Position numbers and translations under genes: made by a program
Assembly: GCA_934615235.1 (NCBI GenBank)
Contig: CAKTTL010000011.1
Location: forward strand, 1-46,062
Reading direction: 5' to 3'
Length of the DNA stretch: 46,062 nt
Source of the DNA: an uncultured Clostridia bacterium
Lineage (GTDB): Bacteria > Bacillota > Clostridia > Christensenellales > Aristaeellaceae
Shown here: positions 16,347 through 23,989 of the stretch, in pieces
Numbering within the stretch: the stretch's first letter is position 1
Layout: each line of letters opens with the position of its first letter
Notes under the pieces: generated by a model
The model's input: the letters and a program-made list of their open reading frames with translations, nothing else
Told to the model about the DNA's origin: nothing
The model's database searches: none

Positions 16347-16516
16347 TATAAATCGTCCGCGTCCTGCACCGGCTCGCCGCCGTCCTTGGGCGTGCCGGTG
16401 TAGCTGCCGAGCACGTCGCTGTTGTCGCGGCGCGCCTGCCGCCGCAGCGGCGCAAGCCGCAGCCGGATCGCCTCGCTCCGGGTCGATTGCTCTTTATTTT
16501 TATCCTTGTCCTTCAT
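16346..16516 (-). CDS. Small conserved protein with a PVQDADDL C terminus
   Basis: 56 aa from the ATG at 16516, which has GGGAGGG six bases upstream; an ATG two codons earlier is directly fused to the Shine-Dalgarno. The N-terminal half is strongly basic and charged (KDKDKNKEQ, RQARR) and the C terminus reads GSYTGTPKDGGEPVQDADDL. Small Clostridia proteins ending in this glycine/PVQDADDL pattern are recurrent from memory but without a known function. No membrane segment. Located between the tRNA-Ser terminator and a divergent MerR-type gene. Confidence 0.7.
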   Translation of the reverse strand: MKDKDKNKEQSTRSEAIRLRLAPLRRQARRDNSDVLGSYTGTPKDGGEPVQDADDL

Positions 16517-16573
16517 CTTCATCCCTCCCGACGGCATTTTGCCCGGAGAGAAAAATTTTTATAACGCAAAGGG

Positions 16574-16604
16574 TTGACTCTTCCGCCGCGTCATGCCTTA
16601 TGAT
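16574..16604 (+). promoter_or_regulatory. MerR-type promoter with a 19-bp spacer
   Basis: TTGACT (16574-16579), 19-bp spacer, TATGAT (16599-16604). Over-long spacers are the hallmark of promoters activated by MerR proteins. A partial dyad TGAC-11-GTCA (16575-16593) sits across the -35 and spacer, as expected for the operator. It drives the gene starting at 16628, implying autoregulation. Confidence 0.7.
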
Positions 16605-16627
16605 CATTCCGTTGGGAGGGAAAGCAA

Positions 16628-17365
16628 ATGAGATATTCCATCGGAGAGACCGCAAAACTGCTGGGCATAAGCCTGCGCACGCTGCGTTACTACGACGAAA
16701 TCGGCCTCGTCCGCCCGAGCGAAACCTCGGACGCGGGCTATCGCTTCTACGACGACGCGGCGCTTTCCACGCTGCAGCAGGCGCTCTTTTTCCGCAAGCT
16801 GGAGTTTCCGCTGCGCGATATCGCCGATATTCTTTCCCGCCCCGATTACGACCGGCGGCAGGCGCTCCTGGAGCGCAAGGCGCTGCTATTGCTCGAGCGG
16901 CAGCGCATTGACAGCCTGATCGCCCTTGCCGACGCGTCCATCAAAGGAGAGATTGAAATGACCGAACACAACGCAGCCGAGCGCGCGCTTTTTGAGGCGA
17001 AAGAAAAATACGCCTGCGAAGCCGCCGAACGCTGGGGCAAAACCGACGCCTATCGCGAAAGCGTCGAGCGCGCCGCCGCGCGGGATGAAAACGCAACCGC
17101 CGTCATGGAGCAGGATGCAAACGATATTTTCGCCGCTTTCGCGGCCATTATGGACAAATCCCCCGCCTCCCCTGAGGCGCAGGCGCTTGTGGAACGCTGG
17201 CTCGCGCATATCACCCGCTACTATTACCCCTGTACGAAGGAAATTCTCGCCTGTCTGGGCCAGATGTACACCGCCGACGAGCGCTTCACCGCCACGCTCG
17301 ATCGCTTCGGCGACGGCAACGCACGCTTCATTTCCGAAGCGATTGCGCTCTATTGCGAAAACTGA
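16628..17365 (+). CDS. TipA-like MerR-family transcriptional activator
   Basis: 245 aa; GGGAGGG precedes the start. The N-terminal winged helix (YSIGETAKLLGISLRTLRYYDEIGL, about 3-27, quoted in part here) and the following R-x-Y recognition region are canonical MerR. A helical linker (about 75-110) leads to a C-terminal TipAS-like domain (about 115-245) with the typical AERWGKTDAYRES and a C-terminal FGDGNARFISEAI segment. TipAS domains bind thiopeptide-like or other small ligands, sometimes covalently through Cys; one Cys is present near residue 199. Regulated transporter genes may include the ABC exporter downstream on the other strand, but this is inference. Autoregulation is suggested by its own 19-bp-spacer promoter. 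Confidence 0.88.
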   Translation: MRYSIGETAKLLGISLRTLRYYDEIGLVRPSETSDAGYRFYDDAALSTLQQALFFRKLEFPLRDIADILSRPDYDRRQALLERKALLLLERQRIDSLIALADASIKGEIEMTEHNAAERALFEAKEKYACEAAERWGKTDAYRESVERAAARDENATAVMEQDANDIFAAFAAIMDKSPASPEAQALVERWLAHITRYYYPCTKEILACLGQMYTADERFTATLDRFGDGNARFISEAIALYCEN

Positions 17366-17382
17366 CGCAGCAGGGATGAGAA

Positions 17383-17556
17383 GTTTTTTCTGGGGGAGGA
17401 ACCTTCTTTCTGGAGAAAGAAGGTTCCTGCGGCACTCAATCGTCGCATGCTCCCTGCCGGTCGCCTGCTCGTTTCGTGCCGCGCCTCCGGCTCGCTGAAT
17501 CGGCCACTGGCCGCGCTCGCCTTCAGCGCCCACAGACCCCCTTCTCGAAGAAAGCC
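17383..17556 (-). repeat. Dispersed intergenic repeat, copy A
   Basis: About 174 bp, inverted relative to copies B and C. Shared core on the minus strand: GGCTTTCTTC..., then CGCGGCCAGTGGCCGATTCA, GGCACGAAACGAGCAGGCGA, GGGAGCATGCGACGATTGAG, then a hairpin CTTCTTTC/GAAAGAAG and a CCCCCAGAAAAAA end. It lies directly after the MerR-type gene. Confidence 0.9.
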
Positions 17557-17715
17557 ACTTTATACCATACCGCAGAGCAAAAAATCTGCTCCTTGGAAGA
17601 AGGGGCTGTATAAGCGCCGAAGGCGCAGCACAAAACAAACAAGCGGATTCGCCGCCCCTTCAGGCAGCAAATCCGCTCGTTCTATATGCTTTACGTAAAA
17701 ACCGATGATAAAAGC
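17557..17715. other. Non-coding stretch between two inverted repeat copies
   Basis: No gene is seen. It contains a partial relative of the repeat (GCGCCGAAGGCGCAGCACAAA near 17611, shown as motif only) and an imperfect inverted repeat AGCGGATT near 17641 facing AATCCGCT near 17667, which could terminate transcripts from either side. Confidence 0.5.
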
Positions 17716-17885
17716 GGCTTTCTTGGAAGAGGGGGTTCGGGGGCACCGAAGGCGAGCGCGGCCAGCGGCCGATTCAGCGAGCCGAAGGCGCGGCACGAAA
17801 CGAGCAGGCGACCGGTAGGGAGCATGCGACGATTGAGTGGCGTGGGCTTCTTTCTCCTGAAAGAAGGTTTCTTCCCCGAAAAAAA
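17716..17885 (+). repeat. Dispersed intergenic repeat, copy B
   Basis: About 170 bp with the same core as copies A and C, ending with the hairpin CTTCTTTC-tcct-GAAAGAAG and CCCCGAAAAAAA. It ends 10 bases from the stop codon of the convergent ABC exporter gene. Confidence 0.9.
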
Positions 17886-17895
17886 TCGTATTCCC

Positions 17896-19662
17896 TCACG
17901 CGATCTCCTCGCGTCCTTCCAGCGCGTTCTGCACGCGGTAGAGCCGCGCGTATTCGCCGTTTTTCGCCAGCAGCTGCTCGTGCGTGCCTTCCTCGGCGAT
18001 TCGGCCGTTTTCGACGACGAGAATGCGGTTTGCGTTGCGGATGGTCGAGAGCCGGTGCGCGATGATCAGCGACGTGCGCCCCTGCGCCAGCTCGTCGAAC
18101 GAGCGCTGAATGCGCGCCTCCGTCACGCTGTCCAGCGCGGACGTGGCCTCGTCGAGGATCAGGATCGGCGGGTTCTTCAGGAAGATGCGCGCGATGGCCA
18201 CGCGCTGCTTCTGGCCGCCGGAAAGGAGCGTTCCGCGCTCGCCCACCCAGGTGTCGAACTGCTCCGGCATTTCCATGATGTCGTCGTAAATTTCCGCGCG
18301 GCGCGCGGCCGCTTCCACTTCCTCGTCCGTCGCATCGGGACGGCCGTAGCGGATGTTATCGCGAATGCTGGCGGCGAAGAGGAACACCTCCTGCTGCACG
18401 ATGCCGATCTGGCCGCGCAGCGAGTGCTGCGTCGCCCTGCGCACGTCGTAGCCGTCCACGCGGATGCAGCCGCTGTCCACGTCGTAAAAGCGCGGTACGA
18501 GCTGGCACAGCGTGCTCTTGCCGCTGCCGGACGGCCCCACCACGCCGATTTTCTCGCCCGGATGCACGATCAGCGAAACGCCGTCGAGCACCTCCTGCTC
18601 CTGCTTGTAGGAAAAATGCACGTCTTCCAGCGTGATTTCTCCTTCCACCTTGGGCAGGTCGACCGCGTCGGGCTCGTCCTTGAGCGTGGGCTCGGTGCGC
18701 ATGATTTCCAGGAAGCGGGTAAAGCCCGCCGTGCCGTTGGTGAACGTTTCGGAGAAGTTGGCGACCTTGCGCAGCGGCGTCGTGAACGCCGTCACGTACA
18801 GCTGGAAGGTGATCAGATCGACGTAGTCGATATATCCCTTCATGATCAGGAACCCGCCCATTCCGATGACCGCCACCGACAAAACGCTCAGGAAAAACTC
18901 GATCGAGGAGAAAAACTCCGCCATGACGCGGTAATAGTCGTGCTTGACGTTTTTGTAGTTCTCGTTCGTCTCGCCGAATTTTTCGATTTCCTCGTCCTCG
19001 TTGGCGAACGCCTTGGCCACGCGGATGCCGGAAAGGCTCGATTCAATCGCCGCGTTGATGTTCGCCTGCCGCGCCTTGACCTGGCGGGAGGTGAGCATCA
19101 TCCGGCGGCGCAGGCAGAAAACGACGGCCATCGCGATGGGGATAATAATCGCCACGACAATCGCCAGCCGCCACTGGATGGTAAACATGACCACCAGCGC
19201 GCCGGCAATCGTCAGGAACGAAATGCAGATATCCTCCGGACCGTGATGCGCCAGCTCCGTCACGTCGAACAGGTCGGTCGTCAGGCGGCTCATGAGATGA
19301 CCGGTGCGGTTCTTATCGTAAAAATCAAACGACAGCTCTTCAAAATGCGTAAACAGATCGCGGCGGATATCGGCCTCGACGCGCACGCCGAAGGTATGCC
19401 CCCAATAGGTGACTATATACTGCAGACACGCGCGCACCACGTAAATGCCGACCATAACGCCGATCAGCGCGAAAAACGCGGCGTACGCCTTTTTCGGCAG
19501 CAGATCCTGCAGCGCCTTGCGGGAGAGAATCGGGTAAATCAAATTGACGACGGAAACGAGCGTCGCGCAGATCATATCGAGGATAAACAATCTTCTGTGC
19601 GGCTTAAAATAGGACAGGAAAATGGCAAAACCGTTCTTTTTCTGGTAATCTCTGGTTGTCAT
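17896..19662 (-). CDS. ABC exporter half-transporter (MsbA/LmrA-like, fused TMD-NBD)
   Basis: 588 aa. N-terminal transmembrane domain of six helices (about 20-310) fused to a nucleotide-binding domain (about 345-580). All ATPase motifs are intact: Walker A GPSGSGKST, Q-loop GIVQQEVFLF, signature LLSGGQKQRV, Walker B ILILDEATSALD, switch His in IAHRLST. Such half-transporters dimerise and export drugs, lipids or peptides. Start has AGAGGAAA upstream. It has a perfect consensus promoter and is flanked on both sides by copies of the dispersed repeat. Substrate unknown; the nearby TipA-like regulator suggests, weakly, a drug-efflux role. Confidence 0.93.
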   Translation of the reverse strand: MTTRDYQKKNGFAIFLSYFKPHRRLFILDMICATLVSVVNLIYPILSRKALQDLLPKKAYAAFFALIGVMVGIYVVRACLQYIVTYWGHTFGVRVEADIRRDLFTHFEELSFDFYDKNRTGHLMSRLTTDLFDVTELAHHGPEDICISFLTIAGALVVMFTIQWRLAIVVAIIIPIAMAVVFCLRRRMMLTSRQVKARQANINAAIESSLSGIRVAKAFANEDEEIEKFGETNENYKNVKHDYYRVMAEFFSSIEFFLSVLSVAVIGMGGFLIMKGYIDYVDLITFQLYVTAFTTPLRKVANFSETFTNGTAGFTRFLEIMRTEPTLKDEPDAVDLPKVEGEITLEDVHFSYKQEQEVLDGVSLIVHPGEKIGVVGPSGSGKSTLCQLVPRFYDVDSGCIRVDGYDVRRATQHSLRGQIGIVQQEVFLFAASIRDNIRYGRPDATDEEVEAAARRAEIYDDIMEMPEQFDTWVGERGTLLSGGQKQRVAIARIFLKNPPILILDEATSALDSVTEARIQRSFDELAQGRTSLIIAHRLSTIRNANRILVVENGRIAEEGTHEQLLAKNGEYARLYRVQNALEGREEIA

Positions 19663-19693
19663 GCGCGGTTTCCTCTTTCATCGTATTGATTCG

Positions 19694-19722
19694 ATTATAG
19701 CCGTTTCGAATACCCGTGTCAA
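19694..19722 (-). promoter_or_regulatory. Perfect consensus sigma-A promoter of the ABC exporter
   Basis: On the minus strand TTGACA (19722-19717), 17-bp spacer, TATAAT (19699-19694), 31 bases before the start codon. Confidence 0.88.
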
Positions 19723-19832
19723 ATGCGCGCAAAAAAATTACAGGGGCGCAAAGCGCCCCAAAATCGGCTTTGTTCGCGGTGGTGGTCTGGGAACGCTGCC
19801 CTCCGTGCACTCCCCTGCGCGGTTCGTTAAGC

Positions 19833-20003
19833 GGCTTTCTTCGAAGAGGGGGTTTGGAGCGCCGAAGGCGAACGCGGCCAGTGGCCGATTCAGCGAGCCG
19901 AAGGCGCGGCACGAAACGAGCAGGCGACCGATAGGGAGCATGCGACGATTGAGTGCCGTGGGGGTCTTCTTTCCCCTGAAAGAAGACCCCGCCCCCAGAA
20001 AAA
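19833..20003 (+). repeat. Dispersed intergenic repeat, copy C
   Basis: About 171 bp in the same orientation as copy B. It differs from B and A by scattered substitutions and ends in a hairpin TCTTCTTTC/GAAAGAAGA and CCCCCAGAAAAA. It fills most of the gap between the ABC exporter promoter and the end of the chrA pair. The rest of 19723-20016 shows nothing recognisable. Confidence 0.9.
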
Positions 20004-20016
20004 CCGTTCCCCTTCT

Positions 20017-20544
20017 CTAAAACATCGCCAGCCCCATTGCCGCCGCAATTGCGATCAGGACCGGCACGCTGAGATTCGTCTTCCACATCAGCAGACCGAC
20101 CGCAGCCGCAACGGCCACCGCCTGCCAGCATACCGCTCCCGCCACCCAGACGGTGCCGTCGATCATCCCGGCGATGACGGACAGCAGCATCCCGATGCAG
20201 ACCGGGCGGACGCCGTACATCGCCTCCTGCAGGAAGCGATTATCGCGAAATTTCTGAATGAAAATCGACGCGGCGCAGGTAAGCGTCAGCGTCGGCGAAA
20301 GCACGCCGAGATTCGCCGCCACCGCGCCCAGCACGCCCGCCACGCGCATTCCCGCGAACGTCGCGCAGTTGAACCCCAGCGAGCCCGGCGTCATTTCCGC
20401 AATGGCGACGATATCGAGCACCTCCGTCGCCGTCATCCAGCCGTGGCCGATCATCTGCGCATTGATCAGCGGCACCATCGACATCCCGCCGAAGCTGGTA
20501 AAGCCGACCAGCATAAACACGTAAAACAGCTCAGCGTACACCAT
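20017..20544 (-). CDS. chrA: Short-chain ChrA-type transporter subunit (second of a pair)
   Basis: 175 aa. ChrA (CHR family) proteins export chromate and possibly related anions. Short-chain members have one CHR domain of about six helices and are encoded in pairs with opposite membrane topology. Family-like motifs are FTSFGGMSMVPL near the N terminus and AIAEMTPGSLGFNCATFAG (about 67-85). GGAGG precedes the ATG and the gene overlaps its partner by 14 bases. True substrate in an anaerobe without chromate stress is unknown. Confidence 0.88.
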   Translation of the reverse strand: MVYAELFYVFMLVGFTSFGGMSMVPLINAQMIGHGWMTATEVLDIVAIAEMTPGSLGFNCATFAGMRVAGVLGAVAANLGVLSPTLTLTCAASIFIQKFRDNRFLQEAMYGVRPVCIGMLLSVIAGMIDGTVWVAGAVCWQAVAVAAAVGLLMWKTNLSVPVLIAIAAAMGLAMF

Positions 20545-21094
20545 CGCGCCGCGCCTCCTTTGCCGCCACGCCCAGCGCCGCGCCGCAGACGATGAGCAGC
20601 ATCCTCGAAAACCCGGTAAACGTGCTTACGCAAAAAGCCGCCAGCATCACCATCCAGCCGAACGCATCCTGCAGGCTGCTTTTGCGCAGCTTGAGCACCG
20701 CCGCTCCAATAATCGGCAGCACGGACGCGCGGATGCCCCCGAGCGCTTTGATCACGTACGCGTTCGCGCAGAACTGCGCGTAAATATTCGTCAGCAGCGC
20801 CAGCACGAGAAACGGCGCCAGGTTCATCCCCAGCACGGCCGCCACGCCGCCCGGGACGCCCGCCATGCGATAGCCGAACATGAAGCTGACGTTGCCGATC
20901 ATCACGCCCGGCAGCGAACGGCCGATGCTCGTCATGTCCATCAGATCGTCCTCGGTGAGCCAGCCGCGCCTGTCGACAAAATCGCGCTGCATCTGCGCGA
21001 TGATGCTCCATCCCCCGCCGAACGTGAACGCGCCGATGCGCGCGAAATAGCCGAATACAAACAGGATCCGGCGCAGCTTCGATTGTTGTTCCAT
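20531..21094 (-). CDS. chrA: Short-chain ChrA-type transporter subunit (first of a pair)
   Basis: 187 aa, one CHR domain with about six helices; the FTFGGGWSIIAQMQRDFV segment near residue 20 and TSIGRSLPGVMIGN near 68 are family-typical. AAAGGAAA precedes the start. It is translated first, with the partner overlapping its end, so the two products probably form a heterodimer. A TTGCGC-17-TATAAT promoter lies upstream. Confidence 0.88.
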   Translation of the reverse strand: MEQQSKLRRILFVFGYFARIGAFTFGGGWSIIAQMQRDFVDRRGWLTEDDLMDMTSIGRSLPGVMIGNVSFMFGYRMAGVPGGVAAVLGMNLAPFLVLALLTNIYAQFCANAYVIKALGGIRASVLPIIGAAVLKLRKSSLQDAFGWMVMLAAFCVSTFTGFSRMLLIVCGAALGVAAKEARRDGVR

Positions 21095-21133
21095 GCTTTT
21101 TTCCTTTCAGGGCGCGCAAGCGCGCACGAGCCG

Positions 21134-21162
21134 ATTATACCCGCAAACCCGCGCCCGCGCAA
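21134..21162 (-). promoter_or_regulatory. Sigma-A type promoter of the chrA pair
   Basis: On the minus strand TTGCGC (21162-21157), 17-bp spacer, TATAAT (21139-21134). The leader contains GCGCGCAAGCGCGC-like complementary arms (about 21112-21126). Confidence 0.7.
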
Positions 21163-21226
21163 CGCCTTTCCCCGCGCCCCCGGCGCGAAAAATGTAAAAA
21201 AATCAAGGCTCTCCAGCGTTTTTGTG

Positions 21227-21255
21227 TTGACAAGCGCGGTCGATTCTGGTATCAT
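21227..21255 (+). promoter_or_regulatory. Promoter of the rplU-prp-rpmA operon
   Basis: Consensus TTGACA (21227-21232), 17-bp spacer, TATCAT (21250-21255) with a TG just upstream (extended -10). Confidence 0.85.
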
Positions 21256-21261
21256 CAATCG

Positions 21262-21342
21262 GTAAGCCGCTCGGCGCGGGCTTGTTCAAACGCCTTCGGG
21301 CTGCCTTGGAGCCGGCGAGTATGCAAGAGGGAGGAAAATCGC
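21262..21342 (+). promoter_or_regulatory. Structured 5' leader of rplU, candidate L21 autoregulatory leader
   Basis: An about 80-base leader with complementary GC-rich blocks (AAGCCG/CGGGCTT near 21263-21283; GCC-rich arms near 21290-21315) and a strong AGGGAGG at 21328-21334. Many Firmicutes carry an L21-binding leader at this position. I have not matched it base by base to a covariance model. Confidence 0.4.
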
Positions 21343-21651
21343 GTGTACGCCATTATCGAAACGGGCGGAAAGCAGTACCGCGTCCAGCAGGGCGACGTGA
21401 TCTACGTCGAAAAGCTTGACAAGGAAGCCGATGCCGCCGTTGAGTTCGATGCTCTGCTGATCGGGGACGAAGGTTCCGTGAAGGTCGGCAAGCCGGTCGT
21501 GGAAGGCGCCAAGGTTACCGCCAAGGTCGCCGGCCAGGTCAAGGGCGAGAAGATCATCGTCTTCAAGTACAAGAGCAAGAAGAACTACCGCCGCAAGCAG
21601 GGCCATCGTCAGCCCTACACGAAGCTTGAGATCACCGGCATTAACGGCTGA
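21343..21651 (+). CDS. rplU: 50S ribosomal protein L21
   Basis: 102 aa from the GTG at 21343, with AGGGAGG nearby. The N terminus YAIIETGGKQYRVQQGD and the C-terminal KKNYRRKQGHRQPYTKLEI segment are diagnostic of L21, which binds 23S rRNA in the large subunit. It overlaps prp by one base, a conserved Firmicutes arrangement. Confidence 0.98.
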   Translation: MYAIIETGGKQYRVQQGDVIYVEKLDKEADAAVEFDALLIGDEGSVKVGKPVVEGAKVTAKVAGQVKGEKIIVFKYKSKKNYRRKQGHRQPYTKLEITGING

Positions 21652-21971
21652 TGACAAGCGTCCGCTTTCGCCGCGATAAAAGCGGCAGGCTCTCCGGTTT
21701 TACAGTGCTCGGGCATACGGGCTATGCGCCCGCAGGCGAGGATATCGTCTGCGCCGCAGTCTCCGCGCTCAGCCAGACGGCTGTCAACGCGTTGGAGGCC
21801 GTCGCCGGGGTCGAGCCGGAAGTGATCGTGCGAAGCGGGTTTTTAAGCGCAAGGCTCCCAAAGGGTCTGCGCGCGAAGCAGCGGTACGCCGCGGAGATCA
21901 TTCTTCGCAGCGTGCGGCAAGGGCTCGAGGATATCGCCAAAGCGTATCCCGATCTCGTGAAGGTTAGTTGA
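21651..21971 (+). CDS. prp: Ribosomal-processing cysteine protease Prp (YsxB)
   Basis: 106 aa. Prp removes the N-terminal extension of L27 in Firmicutes and related bacteria. The active-site His (FTVLGHTGYA, near residue 22) and Cys (GEDIVCAAVS, near 34) are both present. It lies between rplU and rpmA, overlapping the L21 stop by one base. The substrate is encoded by the next gene. Confidence 0.95.
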   Translation: MTSVRFRRDKSGRLSGFTVLGHTGYAPAGEDIVCAAVSALSQTAVNALEAVAGVEPEVIVRSGFLSARLPKGLRAKQRYAAEIILRSVRQGLEDIAKAYPDLVKVS

Positions 21972-21987
21972 CATGGGAGGTGCAAAC

Positions 21988-22281
21988 ATGCTTCAGATGA
22001 ACTTGCAGCTCTTTGCCCACAAGAAAGGTGTCAGCAGCACCCGTAACGGCCGCGACAGCAATTCCAAGCGTCTTGGCGCGAAGCGTGCTGATGGGCAGTT
22101 CGTTCTGGCCGGTAACATCCTGTACCGCCAGCGCGGCACCCACATCCATCCCGGCCTGAACGTCGGCCTCGGTGGAGACGATACCCTGTATGCGAAGGCC
22201 TCCGGCATTTGCCGTTTCGAGCGCCTGGGCAAGGATAAAAAGCAGTGCTGCGTGTATCCTGTGGCCGAAGCCGCGGAATAA
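21988..22281 (+). CDS. rpmA: 50S ribosomal protein L27 with a Prp-cleavable extension
   Basis: 97 aa from the ATG at 21988 with GGGAGG at 21975-21980; the upstream ATG at 21973 lies in the Shine-Dalgarno. The N terminus reads MLQMNLQLFAHKKG: Prp is expected to cut after LQLF, leaving AHKKG as the mature start that reaches the peptidyl-transferase centre. The body has the usual GQFVLAGNILYRQRG and HPGLNVG segments. The C terminus is slightly longer than in some relatives. Confidence 0.97.
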   Translation: MLQMNLQLFAHKKGVSSTRNGRDSNSKRLGAKRADGQFVLAGNILYRQRGTHIHPGLNVGLGGDDTLYAKASGICRFERLGKDKKQCCVYPVAEAAE

Positions 22282-22301
22282 CGTTCGCGTTGTGAAAAAC
22301 G

Positions 22302-22334
22302 AGCCGTTCCTTCGAAAGAGGGGACGGCTTTTAT
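22302..22334 (+). terminator. Rho-independent terminator of rplU-prp-rpmA
   Basis: AGCCGTTCC (22302-22310) pairs with GGGACGGCT (22321-22329), followed by TTTATT. Confidence 0.8.
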
Positions 22335-22410
22335 TCTCCGCTGAAAAACGAGCCGTGTTTCACCCCGACCGAGATAACCTCTGTCGAAAACTGCAATCGG
22401 AGGCGAAACA

Positions 22411-23133
22411 ATGAAGACAGAAGAAAGCAAAAAGTTTATCCGTTGGTGTATTCTTGGCGCAATCGGAGGCATACTCATGGCTGCCGGCGACTGGCTGCTT
22501 GGGTGCATTCCTCTTCAGGAGACGGACACGGGCATGTTCAACCGAGCCTATTATTTGTCCGGCTCTTACGGGCTGTGGCGTCCCGTACTGATCGTCGGAC
22601 TGGGCGCAATCGGGAGCTTTCTCTATTTCTTTTTTATGGTAAAGGCATTGAATGCCGACATCGACCCCCAGTACAGGAAAACCAAGTTCGTCCATTCCCT
22701 ATGCGGGATCTTCACCGTCTCAGTGGCTCTGGCTATCCATCTCTGGTCGGCTACCCTGGCATGGTTTACCGCATATCTGGGGCCTCGCCTCGGATCAGAA
22801 AGCGCAGTCGCAGCGGTTAGCGCCTATCAGGGCGATATGCTCCTCGCAATTCTCCCTATGTATATCCCGATGGTATTGCTCTTCGGGATTCATTTCGTAA
22901 TGCTGCTTGCCGGCAAAAGCCGTTATCCCAGATGGATGCTTGCTTTCCATCCGGTCACATGGAACATTCTGCTCGTTATCATTCCGGATATCGCGCAGGC
23001 CCTGCAGATACCTGCAGCCACATGGATGTCCGTTATAAGCCAGAGCAGCACGAATAGCGCTATCGTAATCTGGTGCATCGCGGCTGCAATTTATAAAAAG
23101 AAAAACATGCGAAAAGTCAACCCGTCTGCTTAA
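22411..23133 (+). CDS. Uncharacterised six-helix membrane protein
   Basis: 240 aa with about six hydrophobic segments (near 12-30, 58-80, 98-120, 142-165, 180-197, 213-230) and a basic C terminus (YKKKNMRK). GGAGG precedes the ATG. The acidic/aromatic first loop (GDWLLGCIPLQETDTGMF) is reminiscent of the DUF6796 type of Firmicutes membrane proteins, but this is from memory. The gene is AT-richer than rpmA before it and marks the beginning of a compositionally distinct patch that runs to about 25 kb. No function is proposed. Confidence 0.8.
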   Translation: MKTEESKKFIRWCILGAIGGILMAAGDWLLGCIPLQETDTGMFNRAYYLSGSYGLWRPVLIVGLGAIGSFLYFFFMVKALNADIDPQYRKTKFVHSLCGIFTVSVALAIHLWSATLAWFTAYLGPRLGSESAVAAVSAYQGDMLLAILPMYIPMVLLFGIHFVMLLAGKSRYPRWMLAFHPVTWNILLVIIPDIAQALQIPAATWMSVISQSSTNSAIVIWCIAAAIYKKKNMRKVNPSA

Positions 23134-23178
23134 GCTGATAAAAAACCAGCCCGCCTTTCAGCGAGCCGTTTTTTCTTA

Positions 23179-23338
23179 GGGTGTATCTGAAAAAGGAAGA
23201 GGCGACAACACGAACGGATTTTTTGTCAGTTCAAGGAGGGAAATCGAAGGTTTAGCGGCGCTAAATCGAGATTTTTCGACGCAGAAATGGCGGAAAAGAC
23301 GTCGTGATGGAGTCTCAGGGAATTTTTCAGATACACCC
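23179..23338. mobile_element. 160-bp MITE with 16-bp terminal inverted repeats and TA flanks
   Basis: Left end GGGTGTATCTGAAAAA (23179-23194) and right end TTTTTCAGATACACCC (ending 23338) are perfect inverted repeats. The element is flanked on both sides by TA (23177-23178 and 23339-23340). TA target choice is typical of IS630/Tc1-mariner transposases, so a non-autonomous relative is inferred. The interior has no coding frame and contains a small hairpin TTTAGC-ggc-GCTAAA. It sits just before the ribosome binding site of the HAD gene. Confidence 0.85.
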
Positions 23339-23352
23339 TAGGACGAAAGATA

Positions 23353-23964
23353 ATGATTAAGTGGATTTTCTTTGATATTGGCTCAACGCTGATTGACGAA
23401 ACCGAAGCATACAACCACCGTGTTCGAGACATAATTGTCGGCACAAATATTTCTTTCGAGGAATTTGACGATGTCCGAATTGCTCTTGCCAAACAGGGAC
23501 TGGACGGTAACTCTGCCGCCATAAAGCGCTTAGGCCTGAGCAAAACGCCGTGGCACTCGGAAGATGAAGTACCGTACCCGGATGCACATAACACATGGGC
23601 GGCGCTCCGTGACAAAGGATACAGGCTCGGCATTATCGCAAACCAAAAACTTGGAACGGCAGAACGCCTGGAGTCTTGGGGCTTGCGCCAATACTTCGAT
23701 GTAATTGCCGCATCTGCAGAGCTTGGATATGCCAAACCCGATAAGAAAATCTTTGAAAAGGCTTTTGAACTTGCTGGATGCATCGCAGAAGAAAGCGTCA
23801 TGGTTGGTGATCGTCTTGATAACGACATTATACCTGCAAAAGCGATTGGAATGAAAACTGTCTGGGTAAAGAATGGTCTTGCACAGTATCAAGGCGCAGT
23901 GCTTGGTAAAGGTGTTGCAGATTATCAAATTGGTTCACTAGCTGAATTGCTCCGCATTTTATGA
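23353..23964 (+). CDS. HAD-superfamily hydrolase
   Basis: 203 aa. HAD motif I FFDIGSTLI (nucleophile Asp near residue 8, with Gly rather than Asp two positions later), motif II GIIANQ, motif III Lys in YAKPDKKIF and motif IV VGDRLDNDIIPA are visible. A DxG motif I and the AN motif II recur in a Firmicutes subgroup of putative phosphatases with unknown substrates. AGGACG precedes the start and lies right at the MITE border, so the promoter may lie within or before the MITE. It is followed 25 bases later by the NUDIX pseudogene. Confidence 0.88.
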   Translation: MIKWIFFDIGSTLIDETEAYNHRVRDIIVGTNISFEEFDDVRIALAKQGLDGNSAAIKRLGLSKTPWHSEDEVPYPDAHNTWAALRDKGYRLGIIANQKLGTAERLESWGLRQYFDVIAASAELGYAKPDKKIFEKAFELAGCIAEESVMVGDRLDNDIIPAKAIGMKTVWVKNGLAQYQGAVLGKGVADYQIGSLAELLRIL

Positions 23965-23989
23965 TGCGAACAGGAATTGAGGAATTATT

